Counted from the stretch's first letter, positions 30,952 to 43,821 are shown. The stretch: DNA of 64,000 nucleotides from Chryseobacterium indicum (GCF_021504595.1 NZ_JACSGT010000002.1:434001-498000), one strand, 5' to 3'. The notes: a model not told the origin generated them from the letters alone. Program-made: numbers and translations.

Positions 30952-33087
30952 TTAAAATTTATATCCGACAGAAAGTCTGAAGTTTCTCGGGGCTTCAGCC
31001 TGATAATAATAGTAGGCTCCGTATGGCGATCCCGAATAAAGATACCTGTTGAAAACATTGAAGACATTAAGTCCGACTCTGAATTTTGTGTTTTCCCACG
31101 AAAGTCCTGCATCGAATTTTACATAATCGTCCATGTCTTTCTGCGTTCCGCTATTTGCCCAGTTCCAGCTGCTTCGATCTGCAAGATAGGTTCCCCCGAA
31201 TGATAACCCGAAACCTTCCAGAGTTCCCTGTGTAAAGGTATAGTTCAGCCATCCGTTCATCGTGTGTTTCGCATAACCCGGAATTCTCATTCCTACAGGA
31301 TTACTCACGGGGTCATTGGATTCTGTGATTTTGTTTTCCGTGAAAGCATAGTTAAAGATGGCATTAAATCCTCTTGTGATTTCACCTTTCAGATCAAATT
31401 CAATTCCCTGAACCCTTGTTTTACCCAGATCAATGATAAAGTTTTCAAGAGCACTGTTTGCAGGATCTGCAACCGTAGAATTTCTTTTGATGATATTGTA
31501 TAAAGACAATGTAGTGTTCCATTTTCCGCCGAACCAGTCTCTTTTTACTCCCACTTCCATATTATTTCCGGTAATCGGTTTAGGAATTCCTCCTGTTCTG
31601 AAAAATCCCGCCTGAGGAACGAAAGACTGATCGTATAAACCGTACACAGAAGTATTGTCATCAATCGAATAGCTTATTCCGATTCGCGGCGTAATTTTGT
31701 CTGCTTCTGCTTTGGTTCCGTAAGAATTTTCTTTCACATTCGTATAACGCGCAGCAAGGGTTAGCCTTAAAGCATCATTAAAGAATCCTAATTCATCCTG
31801 AATATACAATCCGGTATAGTTTTGTTCAATAGTTCCGTAAGGTGTTGCTCTGCTTTCCAGAGAAGTGCTTGTATCGAACTGTGCATATCCGTTGGAAGGC
31901 GGGCTGTATGTTGTGGAATTGATGTTAAAAGGTTTGGCGGCTGTGTCCAGATTATGTTTCTGGTTCCAGTCTGCCAAATATTTTTTAGATCCGAGATCAA
32001 GCCCTGTCAGGATTTTATGCGAAACAGCTCCTGTTTTGAAATAACCGTTCAGAAATACCTGCCCGAATTTCATCACGTTGCTGGCTTCCCAGAAATAAAG
32101 CGTTCTGATCATGTCTCCATTCGGTAAAAATTGGGAAGGCCAGATGTCGCTTCCTAAAGTATATTCATTCACATAAGTAAGCTGTGATGTCAGTTTCCAG
32201 TTGCTGTTAAATTTATGCTGAATATTTACATTTACGGTATTATTATCTACATTGGTGGGTGCAATTCCGGGATCGGTCATGGTGTATTCAACCGGTTTTG
32301 TGGCATAGCCTTCATAGCTGAAAACGTAGGCAGAACCTACTTCAGACATTTTTGCTTTCTGGTAAATATATTCTGCTGTTAAAGTAGTTTTATCGGTAAG
32401 ATTTACCTTTAAAGAAGGATTGATGATGTATCTGTCATTAAATTCATAGTCTCTGAAACTGTTTTTATTCTGAGCCATTAAATTTAATCTGAAAGCCACT
32501 TTATCCGTAATTTTAGTATCTACATCGGCTTCTCCTCTGTACATATTAAAGCTTCCGAGAGTTACTCTTGCAGAACCGTTTAAAGACTGTCCTGTCGGTT
32601 TTTTGGTAACGATATTATAAATTCCGCTCGGTTCTCCGTTAGACATCAAAAATCCGGATGGGCCTTTTACAAATTCAATGTGGTCTACATACGACATATC
32701 TTCGCTAAGCGGTCCCCAGTTTGAAGTTACATTTACTCCATTCATGAATGCTGCAGCTCTGGAACCTCTCATATTTACTCTGGTGTACATATCTCCCCAG
32801 TGTTCTAATCGTTGAGCTCCGGCAACATTTTTAAGAACACCGTCTCCCAAAGTGGTAACCTGCTGATCTTCCAATGCTCTGTTTGTAATGATAGAAACAT
32901 TCTGAGGAATCTTGATTAACTCTTCGTCCAGACGAATAGAAGAAGAACCTTCCTTTTCTACATATTTCTTGTAATACTTTCCGTTTACAATTACCTCTTC
33001 AATATCATTTCCTTTAATTGAATCTTTTTCCTGAGCAAACGTTAGCATAGAACCTAACAGCGAAGCACAGATCAGTACATTTTTCAT
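30952..33087 (-). CDS. TonB-dependent siderophore receptor
   Basis: A 711-residue outer-membrane receptor. Signal peptide MKNVLICASLLGSMLTFAQ, then an N-terminal plug (RLDEELIKIPQNVSIITNRA, later RVNMRGSRAAAFMNGVNV) and a beta-barrel ending in YKF. No CarboxypepD_reg-like domain or FecA signalling domain. The plug motif order and the FVKGPSGFLMSNGEPSG block are typical of ferrichrome/ferric-siderophore receptors. A -7 element TATATTTG lies at 33114-33107. It pairs with the PepSY gene downstream. Confidence 0.93.
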   Translation of the reverse strand: MKNVLICASLLGSMLTFAQEKDSIKGNDIEEVIVNGKYYKKYVEKEGSSSIRLDEELIKIPQNVSIITNRALEDQQVTTLGDGVLKNVAGAQRLEHWGDMYTRVNMRGSRAAAFMNGVNVTSNWGPLSEDMSYVDHIEFVKGPSGFLMSNGEPSGIYNIVTKKPTGQSLNGSARVTLGSFNMYRGEADVDTKITDKVAFRLNLMAQNKNSFRDYEFNDRYIINPSLKVNLTDKTTLTAEYIYQKAKMSEVGSAYVFSYEGYATKPVEYTMTDPGIAPTNVDNNTVNVNIQHKFNSNWKLTSQLTYVNEYTLGSDIWPSQFLPNGDMIRTLYFWEASNVMKFGQVFLNGYFKTGAVSHKILTGLDLGSKKYLADWNQKHNLDTAAKPFNINSTTYSPPSNGYAQFDTSTSLESRATPYGTIEQNYTGLYIQDELGFFNDALRLTLAARYTNVKENSYGTKAEADKITPRIGISYSIDDNTSVYGLYDQSFVPQAGFFRTGGIPKPITGNNMEVGVKRDWFGGKWNTTLSLYNIIKRNSTVADPANSALENFIIDLGKTRVQGIEFDLKGEITRGFNAIFNYAFTENKITESNDPVSNPVGMRIPGYAKHTMNGWLNYTFTQGTLEGFGLSFGGTYLADRSSWNWANSGTQKDMDDYVKFDAGLSWENTKFRVGLNVFNVFNRYLYSGSPYGAYYYYQAEAPRNFRLSVGYKF

Positions 33088-33106
33088 GAGACCCTAAATT
33101 TTTATG

Positions 33107-33114
33107 CAAATATA
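33107..33114 (-). promoter_or_regulatory. -7 element of the TonB siderophore receptor gene
   Basis: TATATTTG fits TAnnTTTG on the minus strand, 20 bp from the start codon. No clear -33 element. Confidence 0.5.
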
Positions 33115-33184
33115 TTGTTTTTAATTATTCTAAATAAATAATAAAATTGATTTTTGTCATAAAAAAGAAATGGAAAGAGCAACA

Positions 33185-33218
33185 AAAAACCGTTACAAAC
33201 TGAATTGTAACGGTTTTT
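33185..33218 (-). terminator. Terminator of secA
   Basis: AAAAACCGTTACAA (33185-33198) and TTGTAACGGTTTTT (33205-33218), a 14-bp perfect stem with 6-base loop, T run on either strand. Confidence 0.88.
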
Positions 33219-33237
33219 AAAGTATGGTTAATAATTC

Positions 33238-36312
<3,075 letters not shown>

Positions 36313-36328
36313 AAATTTTTTGCTTTAT

Positions 36329-36351
36329 GCTTAAAAGGATATCCTTTAAGC
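36329..36351 (-). promoter_or_regulatory. Hairpin in the secA leader
   Basis: GCTTAAAAGG and CCTTTAAGC (36329-36338 and 36343-36351) pair with a one-base bulge around ATAT, 17 bases before the secA ATG (36312). It could affect translation or simply be a regulatory dyad; no T run. Confidence 0.4.
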
Positions 36352-36438
36352 GTTTTAAATAACACTTATTGTGTAAAAAATAATATATAAAAAAGGGCAA
36401 AAAAGCTCTAAGCAGTGCCTAAAGCTTAATGCTTTTCA

Positions 36439-36660
36439 TTAATATTCGTCTTCGTTCCAAAGATAATCTTCGTCCGTAGGATAATCGCTCCAGATCTCGT
36501 CGATCGCGTCATAAATTTCTCCTTCATCTTCGATTGCCTGAAGATTTTCTACCACTTCCATTGGTGCACCAGTTCTGATTGCATAGTCGATAAGCTCTGC
36601 TTTAGTCATTGGCCAAGGTGCGTCACTTAAGTATGAAGCTAATTCTAATGTCCAGTACAT
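36439..36660 (-). CDS. DUF2795 protein
   Basis: A 73-residue acidic protein: MYWTLELASYLSDAPWPMTK, a KAELIDYAIRTGAP segment and a Glu/Asp-rich tail with DEIWSDYP. The middle matches the conserved part of DUF2795 (short helical, unknown function). It lies upstream of secA with 126 bp between and has its own -7 element (36685-36678). Confidence 0.85.
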   Translation of the reverse strand: MYWTLELASYLSDAPWPMTKAELIDYAIRTGAPMEVVENLQAIEDEGEIYDAIDEIWSDYPTDEDYLWNEDEY

Positions 36661-36677
36661 AATTTTTTAATTTTTTG

Positions 36678-36685
36678 CAAAAGTA
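36678..36685 (-). promoter_or_regulatory. -7 element of the DUF2795 gene
   Basis: TACTTTTG on the minus strand, 18 bp upstream of the start codon. No clear -33 element at the usual spacing. Confidence 0.55.
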
Positions 36686-36801
36686 TAAAATTAGCTTATA
36701 TTATATGCTTTTTTATACTTGATTTTCAATTCTTTTTGTTAAATTTTGTTCACCGTGTGCCTTCAGAAAGTGTTTAAAGTACTTTTTCCGGCTTACTGAG
36801 G

Positions 36802-37824
36802 TCATTTTCTCAAAAACCATTCCACAAATTTTTTTATGCCATTTTGGAAGTTTGTGTCAGGTTCGTAGCCAATTAATGTCCTTGCTTTGGTAATATCGGC
36901 ATTGGTTTTCAGGACATCGCCGGGCTGCATTGGCAGATTTTTGCGGATGGCAGATTTTTCCAAAGTCTTTTCTATCGTGGAAAGCATTTCGTTTAAATTA
37001 ATCACTTCGCTTTCACCGAGATTAATGATTTCATAAACGTCTGAATGGTTTTCCAGATAGCGGATTGATTTTAAAATACCGTCAACAACATCATCAATAT
37101 AAGTGTAATCTCTCGCGGTGGTTCCGTCTCCGTAGAAAGGGATTTCCTGATCTTCGGAAATTAATTTTGTGAATTTATGAATGGCAAGATCTGGTCTTTG
37201 TCTTGGTCCGTAAACCGTGAAAAACCTGAGCTGGATCATATCTATTTTGTATAAATCGTGATAAACGTGTCCTAAAATTTCACCGCATTTTTTGGTTGCT
37301 GCATACGGAGAAATAGGATTGTCTACATTGTCGGTTTCAGAAAAAGGAATTTTTTCGTTATTCCCGTAAACGCTTGATGAGGAAGCGCAGACAAATTTAT
37401 TGATATTGAAATCTTTACAGAGTTCCCAAAGATTCATGGTTCCGCGGATGTTGACTTCTTCGTATTCCAGAGGTCTTTCTATGGATGGACGCACTCCCGC
37501 AAGTGCAGCAAGGTGAATAACAGCATCTATTTTATGATGGGTAAATATTGCTTCCAGTCCTTTTTTATCGCGGATATCCTGATAATACAATCTGTAATTT
37601 TCTGATTCTGAAACTGAAATCAGTTTTTCAATATCTTTCTCTTTTTCTAAATACTCAAAATCCGAAAAATGCTGTATAGCGTCTAAAGTATTCTGAATTT
37701 TTATCTGATAGCTATAGAAATCATCAAAATTGTCAATGTTTATGACAGAATGTCCTTTTTTTAATAATTGTTCGGTAAGGTGGGAACCAATAAAACCGCT
37801 TCCTCCGGTTACAAGATAATTCAT
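36802..37824 (-). CDS. NAD-dependent nucleotide-sugar epimerase (UDP-glucuronate 4-epimerase-like)
   Basis: A 340-residue short-chain dehydrogenase/epimerase. It has the NAD loop TGGSGFIGSHLTEQL (about residues 6-20), catalytic Ser/Tyr/Lys as CASSSSVYG and PYAATKK, and the substrate block FTVYGPRQRPDLA. The NIDNFDDFY start and the sequence RDYTYIDDVVDGI fit the UDP-glucuronate or UDP-glucose 4-epimerase group used for surface polysaccharides. It is alone with its own -7 element; substrate not certain. Confidence 0.92.
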   Translation of the reverse strand: MNYLVTGGSGFIGSHLTEQLLKKGHSVINIDNFDDFYSYQIKIQNTLDAIQHFSDFEYLEKEKDIEKLISVSESENYRLYYQDIRDKKGLEAIFTHHKIDAVIHLAALAGVRPSIERPLEYEEVNIRGTMNLWELCKDFNINKFVCASSSSVYGNNEKIPFSETDNVDNPISPYAATKKCGEILGHVYHDLYKIDMIQLRFFTVYGPRQRPDLAIHKFTKLISEDQEIPFYGDGTTARDYTYIDDVVDGILKSIRYLENHSDVYEIINLGESEVINLNEMLSTIEKTLEKSAIRKNLPMQPGDVLKTNADITKARTLIGYEPDTNFQNGIKKFVEWFLRK

Positions 37825-37843
37825 CCGTATGTTTTTCGTCTTA

Positions 37844-37851
37844 CAAAAATA
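37844..37851 (-). promoter_or_regulatory. -7 element of the epimerase gene
   Basis: TATTTTTG on the minus strand 20 bp upstream of the epimerase start. No clear -33 element. Confidence 0.5.
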
Positions 37852-37913
37852 TAAATTTACTTCGTGAAAAATATAATCATTAAATTTACTTAAAAAAGTA
37901 ATATAAAATTAAT

Positions 37914-38711
37914 ATGCAGTTTCAGGGGCAAATTTTAAAGATGACGAGCTTCAACGATGAGCCGATCCAATATTATCTCAATCTTTCCGGTGATCTTATC
38001 CACATGAACGAACTTTTCGGAAAAGAACTTACCATTAAACATACAGGTTACCAATGCGTAAACTGTGGCGAAAATAAACCGATTTACAGAATGGGCTTCT
38101 GCAAAAACTGCTTCTTTGAAAGTCCTTATGCAAGCGATACCATCATTCGTCCTGAACTTTCCACAGCGCATCTGGGAATTGCGGAACGGGATTTGGATAT
38201 AGAAAAGGAAATTCAGTTACAGCCACATACCGTTTATCTTGCGTACACCGGAGAAGTAAAAGTAGGGGTTACGAGAAATACGCAGATTCCTACAAGATGG
38301 ATCGATCAGGGTGCCACATTTGCACTGCCGATTGCCAGAACGGAAAACCGATATGAAGCGGGAATGATAGAAGTTGCTTTGAAGCAGCATGTTGCCGATA
38401 AAACAAGCTGGAAGAAAATGCTTCAGGATGATTTTGAAGACGAGATAGATCTTGCCGATTTTCAGCAGAAGATAAAAGAATATTTTCCTGAAGATTTCCA
38501 GAAGTTCTACAGTGAAGGAGAAAATCTGTGGAGATTTGATTATCCGTTTGAAAAACCTGAAAAAGTAACATCTTTCACCCTTGATAAAAGACCTGAATAT
38601 ACAGGAAAATTGACAGGAATTAAAGGGCAGTATTTAGGTTTCGACGGAGGCGAGTTTATTAACGTAAGAGGACATGAAGGGTATGTAATTGAATTGACTG
38701 TTAAAAATTAA
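37914..38711 (+). CDS. DUF2797 zinc-ribbon protein
   Basis: A 265-residue protein with a zinc-ribbon-like Cys pair (CVNCGENK, then CKNCFFES; about residues 45-67) and a following region with HTVYLAYTGEVKVGVTRNTQ that resembles GIY-YIG-like folds. DUF2797 proteins occur in Bacteroidota and some actinobacteria; function unknown. Starts a plus-strand pair with the large AsmA-like gene 32 bp downstream. Confidence 0.88.
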   Translation: MQFQGQILKMTSFNDEPIQYYLNLSGDLIHMNELFGKELTIKHTGYQCVNCGENKPIYRMGFCKNCFFESPYASDTIIRPELSTAHLGIAERDLDIEKEIQLQPHTVYLAYTGEVKVGVTRNTQIPTRWIDQGATFALPIARTENRYEAGMIEVALKQHVADKTSWKKMLQDDFEDEIDLADFQQKIKEYFPEDFQKFYSEGENLWRFDYPFEKPEKVTSFTLDKRPEYTGKLTGIKGQYLGFDGGEFINVRGHEGYVIELTVKN

Positions 38712-38743
38712 TAGAATATTGAATTAAAACCAAATCACAAAAA

Positions 38744-41428
38744 ATGAAAGGATGGGTAAAAAAATTATTTCTTGCTCTCGGAATTCTGTTTGCAGTTATC
38801 TTACTGGCAAATCTCGGACTGAATATATGGCTGAAAACAAGGCTTCCGCAGTACATAAAAAACAATACAGATTATAAAGTTTCCTACAAAAGTCTGGATG
38901 TGGATCTGGTGTCGGGAAATATTCTTTCCACAGGGATCACCGTAAACAGCAAAAATCCGCAAAACTTTAATGTTATCGGACTTCAGGGAACAATTGATAC
39001 CCTGAAGATAAGCCGTTTCGGGATTTATGATGCCATCTTTAACAAGCAGATCAGTTCTTCGGATTTACTGCTGTCCAAACCGAATCTGAATATTATTCTT
39101 GCGAAACCGGTAGATACAAAAACGGGAAAGAAAAGAAATCCGGTACGGTTTGACAACATCAGAATCAATGAAGGAAATATCAGCATTTTCAGATTTACGA
39201 AACAGAAATTCTTTTCGGTGCAGGATCTGAATCTGTATGTGGAAAATCTTCAGATGACGGAAGAATCTGTAGAAGATAAATTGCCAGTGATTTTCGATCA
39301 GTACTCCATTAAAGGAAGTAATTTCTTCTTCCGTCCGGATAATGTGTATGCATTGGAAATTAATAAAATAGAAACGAGAAACGGACAAATGTCGATTGAT
39401 CAGTTTCAACTGACTCCACTCGTTACTTTTGAACAGTTTAAAAAATATTATCCTAAAAAGACGCAGCTTTTTCAGTTTATTATTGAAAAAATGGAATTCA
39501 AAGATATTGTTCTGAAAAAAAATAAAGTGTCTTTGGCAAATGCAAATTTTTATAATCCTGATTTTAAGATTTACACTACAGATGCAGCTCCGGTAAAGCC
39601 TAAAAAACCAGTTAATTTTGATGTCGATCTCGAAGATATAAAATTGAATAACGCCACTGTTCAGGTGATGAAACCTAACGGAGATAAGCTTCTCTATACC
39701 AAAAAGGCAAATCTGAACATCAATACACTGAGATTTGACAGGGAAACAAGGGAAGAGCTGATTCCGGTAGGATATAAAGACTTTCAGTTTTCAGCGCAGG
39801 ATATTTTGTACTCCGATCATCAGGATTTTAATGTAAAAAGCTTCACGTTAAATCCGAAAAAAGGAGAAATCCGGAATATTTCCGTCGTTCCGAATGGTTC
39901 AGCAGCAGGAAAAACCTCAATGAATCTTGTCGCAAACTATATTGGTTTCAACATCAATAAATGGGAATCCGTTGATAAGAAACTGAATCTTGATGTAAAA
40001 GATATTTTAATAGATCAGGTGAAAGGAAGCATCAAAGCAGGAGAAGTACAGGCAGCAAAAAAAACAGCCAATCTTAGTGGAATTCAGTTTCCGGTAATCA
40101 TAAGAAAAGTAATACTGAAAAATTCTGATATTACGTATGATAAAAACAATCAGCCATTGAGTTTTGCGCGTCTCAATGCAACCATTAATGATATTCAGCT
40201 TACCTCAAAACCGGACAACTCAGGAATCGCGGTTGATGTAAAAAACTATGCGCTGACTTCAGGCAATTTCGCATACAAAACACAGTTTTATCATATGACT
40301 TCGGGTGCTCTGAAAGTGGATCAAAATAATATCCGGCTTTCTCAGTTTGCGATGAAGCCTATTGTTTCGAGAGCACAGTTTATCAAAATGATTCCCGTGG
40401 AAAGAGACTTATATGATATTAAAGTAAATCAGATTACAGCAAACGGAACATGGGATCTGTTTTCTGACAATAAATCGATTAACGCTTCTAATGTAACCAT
40501 TGAGTCTGCCGATGCCAATATTTTCAGAAGTAAAATCCCGAAAGACGATCCTAAAGAAAAACCTTTGTATTCCAGATTGCTACGCTCTATAAAAATTCCG
40601 ATGGTTGTTAATAACCTCAATCTGAAAAACTCTGTTCTCGTGTATGAAGAAGATACGCCTGAAAGTGCGGGACCGGGAAAACTGACATTCAGCAACTTTA
40701 ATATGAATGTTAAAAACCTCAACTCTGCCAAAATGAAAGGAAAGTCGACAAGAGTGGACATTAAAATAGACTGTTCTTTTATGAAGCTTGCGCCGCTTTC
40801 CGTAAACTGGAGTTTTGATGTTGCCGATCAGCGTGATGTGTTTGCTATTTCCGGAAGAACCTCCAATCTTCCGGCACAGGGAATCAATCCTTTTATCCGT
40901 CCTTATCTTCATGTAACGGCAACGGGAACTATTCAGGAAATGCTGTTCAATTTCAAAGGGAATCCTAAAGGACTGAACGGAAGTTTTAATCTGAAACATA
41001 AAGATCTTAAAATTGCCATTCTGGATAAAAACAACCGTGAAAAGAAAGGTTTTTTAACTGCCGTTGCCAATCTTCTGGTAAAAACAGATTCAGGAAAGCT
41101 TCCTGAAGATGTGCAGATAGAAAATATAGAGAGAGATCCTACCAAATCGTTCTTCAATCTTTTCTGGAAAGGAATTGAGCAGGGATTGAAAAAAACTTTG
41201 ATCGGAATTAATATCGATGGCGCCAAAAAAACGGTTGAGAATGCCAAAAAGACAGTGAAAAATGTAAAAGAAGATGTAAAAGGCATGAAACAGTCTGTAA
41301 AAGAAATCGGGCAGGAGATAAAAAAGAATCCGGATCAGAATAAAAAGGAACAGGCTGAAAAAGAAACCGAGAAGAAAGGTTTCCTGAAAGGAATCTTTAA
41401 GAAAAAAGAAAAATCCGGAACTGAATAA
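38744..41428 (+). CDS. Large AsmA/DUF748-like envelope protein
   Basis: An 894-residue protein with one N-terminal membrane segment (about residues 9-31) and a very long periplasmic part of beta-strand-rich repeats typical of AsmA/TamB/DUF748-like bridge proteins (for example FDNIRINEGNISIF and FSNFNMNVKNLNSAKMKGKS). The last about 70 residues are Lys/Glu-rich and form a coiled coil. Such proteins are linked to lipid transport between membranes; here this is inference from the architecture. Its stop codon lies inside the terminator hairpin. Confidence 0.75.
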   Translation: MKGWVKKLFLALGILFAVILLANLGLNIWLKTRLPQYIKNNTDYKVSYKSLDVDLVSGNILSTGITVNSKNPQNFNVIGLQGTIDTLKISRFGIYDAIFNKQISSSDLLLSKPNLNIILAKPVDTKTGKKRNPVRFDNIRINEGNISIFRFTKQKFFSVQDLNLYVENLQMTEESVEDKLPVIFDQYSIKGSNFFFRPDNVYALEINKIETRNGQMSIDQFQLTPLVTFEQFKKYYPKKTQLFQFIIEKMEFKDIVLKKNKVSLANANFYNPDFKIYTTDAAPVKPKKPVNFDVDLEDIKLNNATVQVMKPNGDKLLYTKKANLNINTLRFDRETREELIPVGYKDFQFSAQDILYSDHQDFNVKSFTLNPKKGEIRNISVVPNGSAAGKTSMNLVANYIGFNINKWESVDKKLNLDVKDILIDQVKGSIKAGEVQAAKKTANLSGIQFPVIIRKVILKNSDITYDKNNQPLSFARLNATINDIQLTSKPDNSGIAVDVKNYALTSGNFAYKTQFYHMTSGALKVDQNNIRLSQFAMKPIVSRAQFIKMIPVERDLYDIKVNQITANGTWDLFSDNKSINASNVTIESADANIFRSKIPKDDPKEKPLYSRLLRSIKIPMVVNNLNLKNSVLVYEEDTPESAGPGKLTFSNFNMNVKNLNSAKMKGKSTRVDIKIDCSFMKLAPLSVNWSFDVADQRDVFAISGRTSNLPAQGINPFIRPYLHVTATGTIQEMLFNFKGNPKGLNGSFNLKHKDLKIAILDKNNREKKGFLTAVANLLVKTDSGKLPEDVQIENIERDPTKSFFNLFWKGIEQGLKKTLIGINIDGAKKTVENAKKTVKNVKEDVKGMKQSVKEIGQEIKKNPDQNKKEQAEKETEKKGFLKGIFKKKEKSGTE

Positions 41429-41439
41429 GTCCGGATTTT
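41410..41439 (+). terminator. Bidirectional terminator between convergent genes
   Basis: AAAATCCGGA (41410-41419) and TCCGGATTTT (41430-41439); the loop includes the stop codon of the AsmA-like gene. Also fits as terminator of the minus-strand gene at 41455. Confidence 0.8.
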
Positions 41440-41454
41440 CATCGTATGTAAACT

Positions 41455-41805
41455 TTAATAATTGTAATCTTCAGTCTCGTCAAAAGCAATTTCTCTTAGG
41501 AATTTATCAAAATCTTCGCCGGGATAATTGCTGTCTGCTCCGTAAGAATCGATGATCATGCCTATATTTCCGTCAGAATCTTTTACCAGATAGAGAACAG
41601 CATTGTCATCCGGGCTGCTTGGTCCTTCAAAACGATAAGTTTTAATAATGGTGAGATCTGCAGGCTGGTAAATCCTTTCAGAATTTTCAAATTTCATCTC
41701 ACAGTTTTCATTCATTCGGAATTCTCTGTGGACGCCTCTTTGTGCCAATTTTGCCATTACCTGGCTTAATGTTGTCATTTTATCAATGTTACCTGTGCTT
41801 TCCAT
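41455..41805 (-). CDS. Conserved small protein, often named phosphoribosylpyrophosphate synthetase by mistake
   Basis: A 116-residue acidic protein with LSQVMAKLAQRGVHREFRMN and an IIKTYRFEGPSSPDDNAVLY segment, the typical pattern of a small Bacteroidota family that some databases label phosphoribosylpyrophosphate synthetase although it lacks PRPP-synthase motifs. Real function is unknown. Convergent to the AsmA-like gene. Confidence 0.75.
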   Translation of the reverse strand: MESTGNIDKMTTLSQVMAKLAQRGVHREFRMNENCEMKFENSERIYQPADLTIIKTYRFEGPSSPDDNAVLYLVKDSDGNIGMIIDSYGADSNYPGEDFDKFLREIAFDETEDYNY

Positions 41806-41979
41806 AATACTATTTTCTCTTCAAAGTACAATAATTAAACCATTGCTTTATTTTATGTGGTATTGGCAAAGACAAATCAATTTTAAATTTTTTTCAGTAT
41901 TTGTTAACAAAAATTATAATGACAGAAAATGGTTGGGTATGCTTTTTGCAATAAAGACCATATATAAATCAGACAGAAT

Positions 41980-42174
41980 ATGAAAAAAGAAGTCGGAGTT
42001 TTACTGGCAGGAGGAGTTGGTCTTTTGGCAGTATTAAGTATCATAGGAATTAAAAAAATATTACACAGAAAAGATAAAAAATACAGTGATGCCTATTCGG
42101 ATTATCACAGACATTTCGACGACAAAAACTACGACGAAGAATATCACGGCGTAGAATTTTATGCACTGAAGTAG
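41980..42174 (+). CDS. Small single-pass membrane protein
   Basis: A 64-residue protein: one membrane segment (about residues 5-25, VGVLLAGGVGLLAVLSIIGI) and a charged, Tyr/Asp/His-rich tail (KYSDAYSDYHRHFDDKNYDE). No family was recognised. It is followed by a terminator at 42200. Confidence 0.6.
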   Translation: MKKEVGVLLAGGVGLLAVLSIIGIKKILHRKDKKYSDAYSDYHRHFDDKNYDEEYHGVEFYALK

Positions 42175-42199
42175 TTAAAAAATATATCTAAATCATGTT

Positions 42200-42235
42200 A
42201 AAATCCGGAGCTTTTGAAGTTTCGGATTTTTCTTG
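42200..42235 (+). terminator. Terminator after the small membrane protein
   Basis: AAAATCCG (42200-42207) and CGGATTTT (42223-42230) with further partial pairing inside, then T. Confidence 0.7.
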
Positions 42236-42298
42236 TGGAAAACTTTAATGTTAAAATTGATTTTTTTAACATCATTACCCTCTAATTTTACGTCAGAA

Positions 42299-43345
42299 AT
42301 GCAGAACGAAAATATCATAAAAGGTCAGGGCGCTCAGCGAAACGTTAACAACCGTTTCGACAGATATACCTTTGAACCTGAAGATGATGATTTTGAAACC
42401 ATAAAAACTTCCTTTACCGAAGTTTTCCCTAAAAGCATCGTTAATCAGGTGAAAAGTGATGATTTGCCGATGGAATATTCCATGAATCCTTATCAGGGCT
42501 GCGAACACGGCTGTTCCTACTGCTTTGCAAGACCTACTCATGAATATTGGGGATACAGTGCCGGAATTGATTTTGAGAGAAAGATCATGGTGAAGAAAAA
42601 TGCACCGGAACTCTTAGAAAAGTTTTTTCAGAAAAGAGGATATCAGCCGTCTCCCATTTTACTTTCCGGAAATACAGACTGTTATCAGCCTGCAGAAAGG
42701 CAGTTTGAGATTACCAGAAAGATACTGCAGGTTTGTCTGGATTACAGACATCCTGTCCATGTTCTTACAAAAAATGCTCTGGTTATTCGGGATATTGATA
42801 TTTTGAAACCTTTAGCTGAACAGAATCTTGTGTCCGTTTCTTTAAGTATTCCCACCATTAATGAGGAGCTTAGAAGAAAGATGGAGCCGAGAACCAGCTC
42901 TGCTAAAAACAAACTGAAAGCCATAGAAATTCTGTCTGAAAATGAAATTCCCGTCAATGTCATGGTTGCTCCTATTATTCCGGGATTAAACAGTAATGAA
43001 CCTTTAACGATACTGAAAGCCATTTCTGAAGCCGGAGCACAAGGGTTTGGATATACTCTGGTGAGATTAAATGATTCTGTAGAACCGGTATTTGTCAACT
43101 GGATTGAAAATGCGTTTCCGGATCGTGCTCAGAAAGTTTTAAATCTAATCCGATCCATGCGGGGCGGAAAATTAGGTGAGAAAAAATTCTTCGACAGACA
43201 GAAAGGAGAAGGTAATATTGCAGAAATGATTCATAACACTTTTAAAATAGGAAGAAAGAAATTTTTTGATGGTAAAGAATTTCCGAAACTTTCTGCCAAG
43301 AACTTTACAGGAACAAAAGATCAACAGCTGAGGTTGTTTGATTGA
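42299..43345 (+). CDS. Radical SAM protein, SplB-like PA0069 family
   Basis: A 348-residue radical SAM protein. The iron-sulfur motif is CEHGCSYCF (CX3CX2C), as in spore photoproduct lyase-like PA0069 proteins, preceded by YSMNPYQG and followed by ARPTHEYWGY. Substrate is unknown. The start is set at 42299 (MQNENIIKGQG), the first good ATG; an upstream TTG at 42233 would lie before a possible -7 site (TAATTTTA, 42283-42290). Confidence 0.9.
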   Translation: MQNENIIKGQGAQRNVNNRFDRYTFEPEDDDFETIKTSFTEVFPKSIVNQVKSDDLPMEYSMNPYQGCEHGCSYCFARPTHEYWGYSAGIDFERKIMVKKNAPELLEKFFQKRGYQPSPILLSGNTDCYQPAERQFEITRKILQVCLDYRHPVHVLTKNALVIRDIDILKPLAEQNLVSVSLSIPTINEELRRKMEPRTSSAKNKLKAIEILSENEIPVNVMVAPIIPGLNSNEPLTILKAISEAGAQGFGYTLVRLNDSVEPVFVNWIENAFPDRAQKVLNLIRSMRGGKLGEKKFFDRQKGEGNIAEMIHNTFKIGRKKFFDGKEFPKLSAKNFTGTKDQQLRLFD

Positions 43346-43370
43346 TGATTTTCTTCAATAATGAAAAAAT

Positions 43371-43400
43371 AAACCGCTCCAATCAGGAACGGTTTTTTTA
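43371..43400 (+). terminator. Terminator of the radical SAM gene
   Basis: AAACCGCTCC and GGAACGGTTT pair with one mismatch, loop AATCA, then seven T. It lies just before the IS insertion point. Confidence 0.8.
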
Positions 43401-43458
43401 TAACTTGTCTTGTCCTGAAAAAGGTTGACTACTAAATACCAAAAAACCAGTCATCCTA

Positions 43459-43821
43459 ATGAGATTAAAAAAAGTATCCGCCCCTGTTCAAGAATACAGT
43501 GAAGCATTTAAAAGACAAGTTGTCTCCGAATATGAGCGGGGATTATATACAAAATCACAATTACAAACCCGCTATAATATCAGGGGTAATTCCTGCATTC
43601 CCAGATGGTTAATGAAATATGGTAACTTTACTTACGAAAAACAATTAAGTAAAGGCAGACCCATGAAAGATCCACAGAAACAGAAGATTAAAGAGCTTGA
43701 AGCAGCATTGGCCAAAAAGGAAGAAGAACTCAAAGTGTTCAGGAAATTTATAGAAATTGCAGAGCGTGAGCTTAAGGTTGAGATTGTAAAAAAGTCTGGT
43801 TCCAATCAATCCAGGAAATAA
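43459..43821 (+). CDS. IS3-family transposase OrfA
   Basis: A 120-residue protein with an N-terminal helix-turn-helix (YSEAFKRQVVSEYERGLYTK) and a leucine-zipper-like helix (KIKELEAALAKKEEELKVFR). Near its end the message has A AAA AAG at 43788-43794, in the right phase for -1 frameshifting. Shifted ribosomes continue into orfB to give an OrfAB fusion of about 417 residues (43459 to 44711). Confidence 0.92.
   Translation: MRLKKVSAPVQEYSEAFKRQVVSEYERGLYTKSQLQTRYNIRGNSCIPRWLMKYGNFTYEKQLSKGRPMKDPQKQKIKELEAALAKKEEELKVFRKFIEIAERELKVEIVKKSGSNQSRK

Noticed and set aside
38744..41428. Large protein as an adhesin or TonB-type receptor
   Set aside because: It has an inner-membrane anchor and AsmA-like repeats rather than an outer-membrane barrel or cleavable signal.
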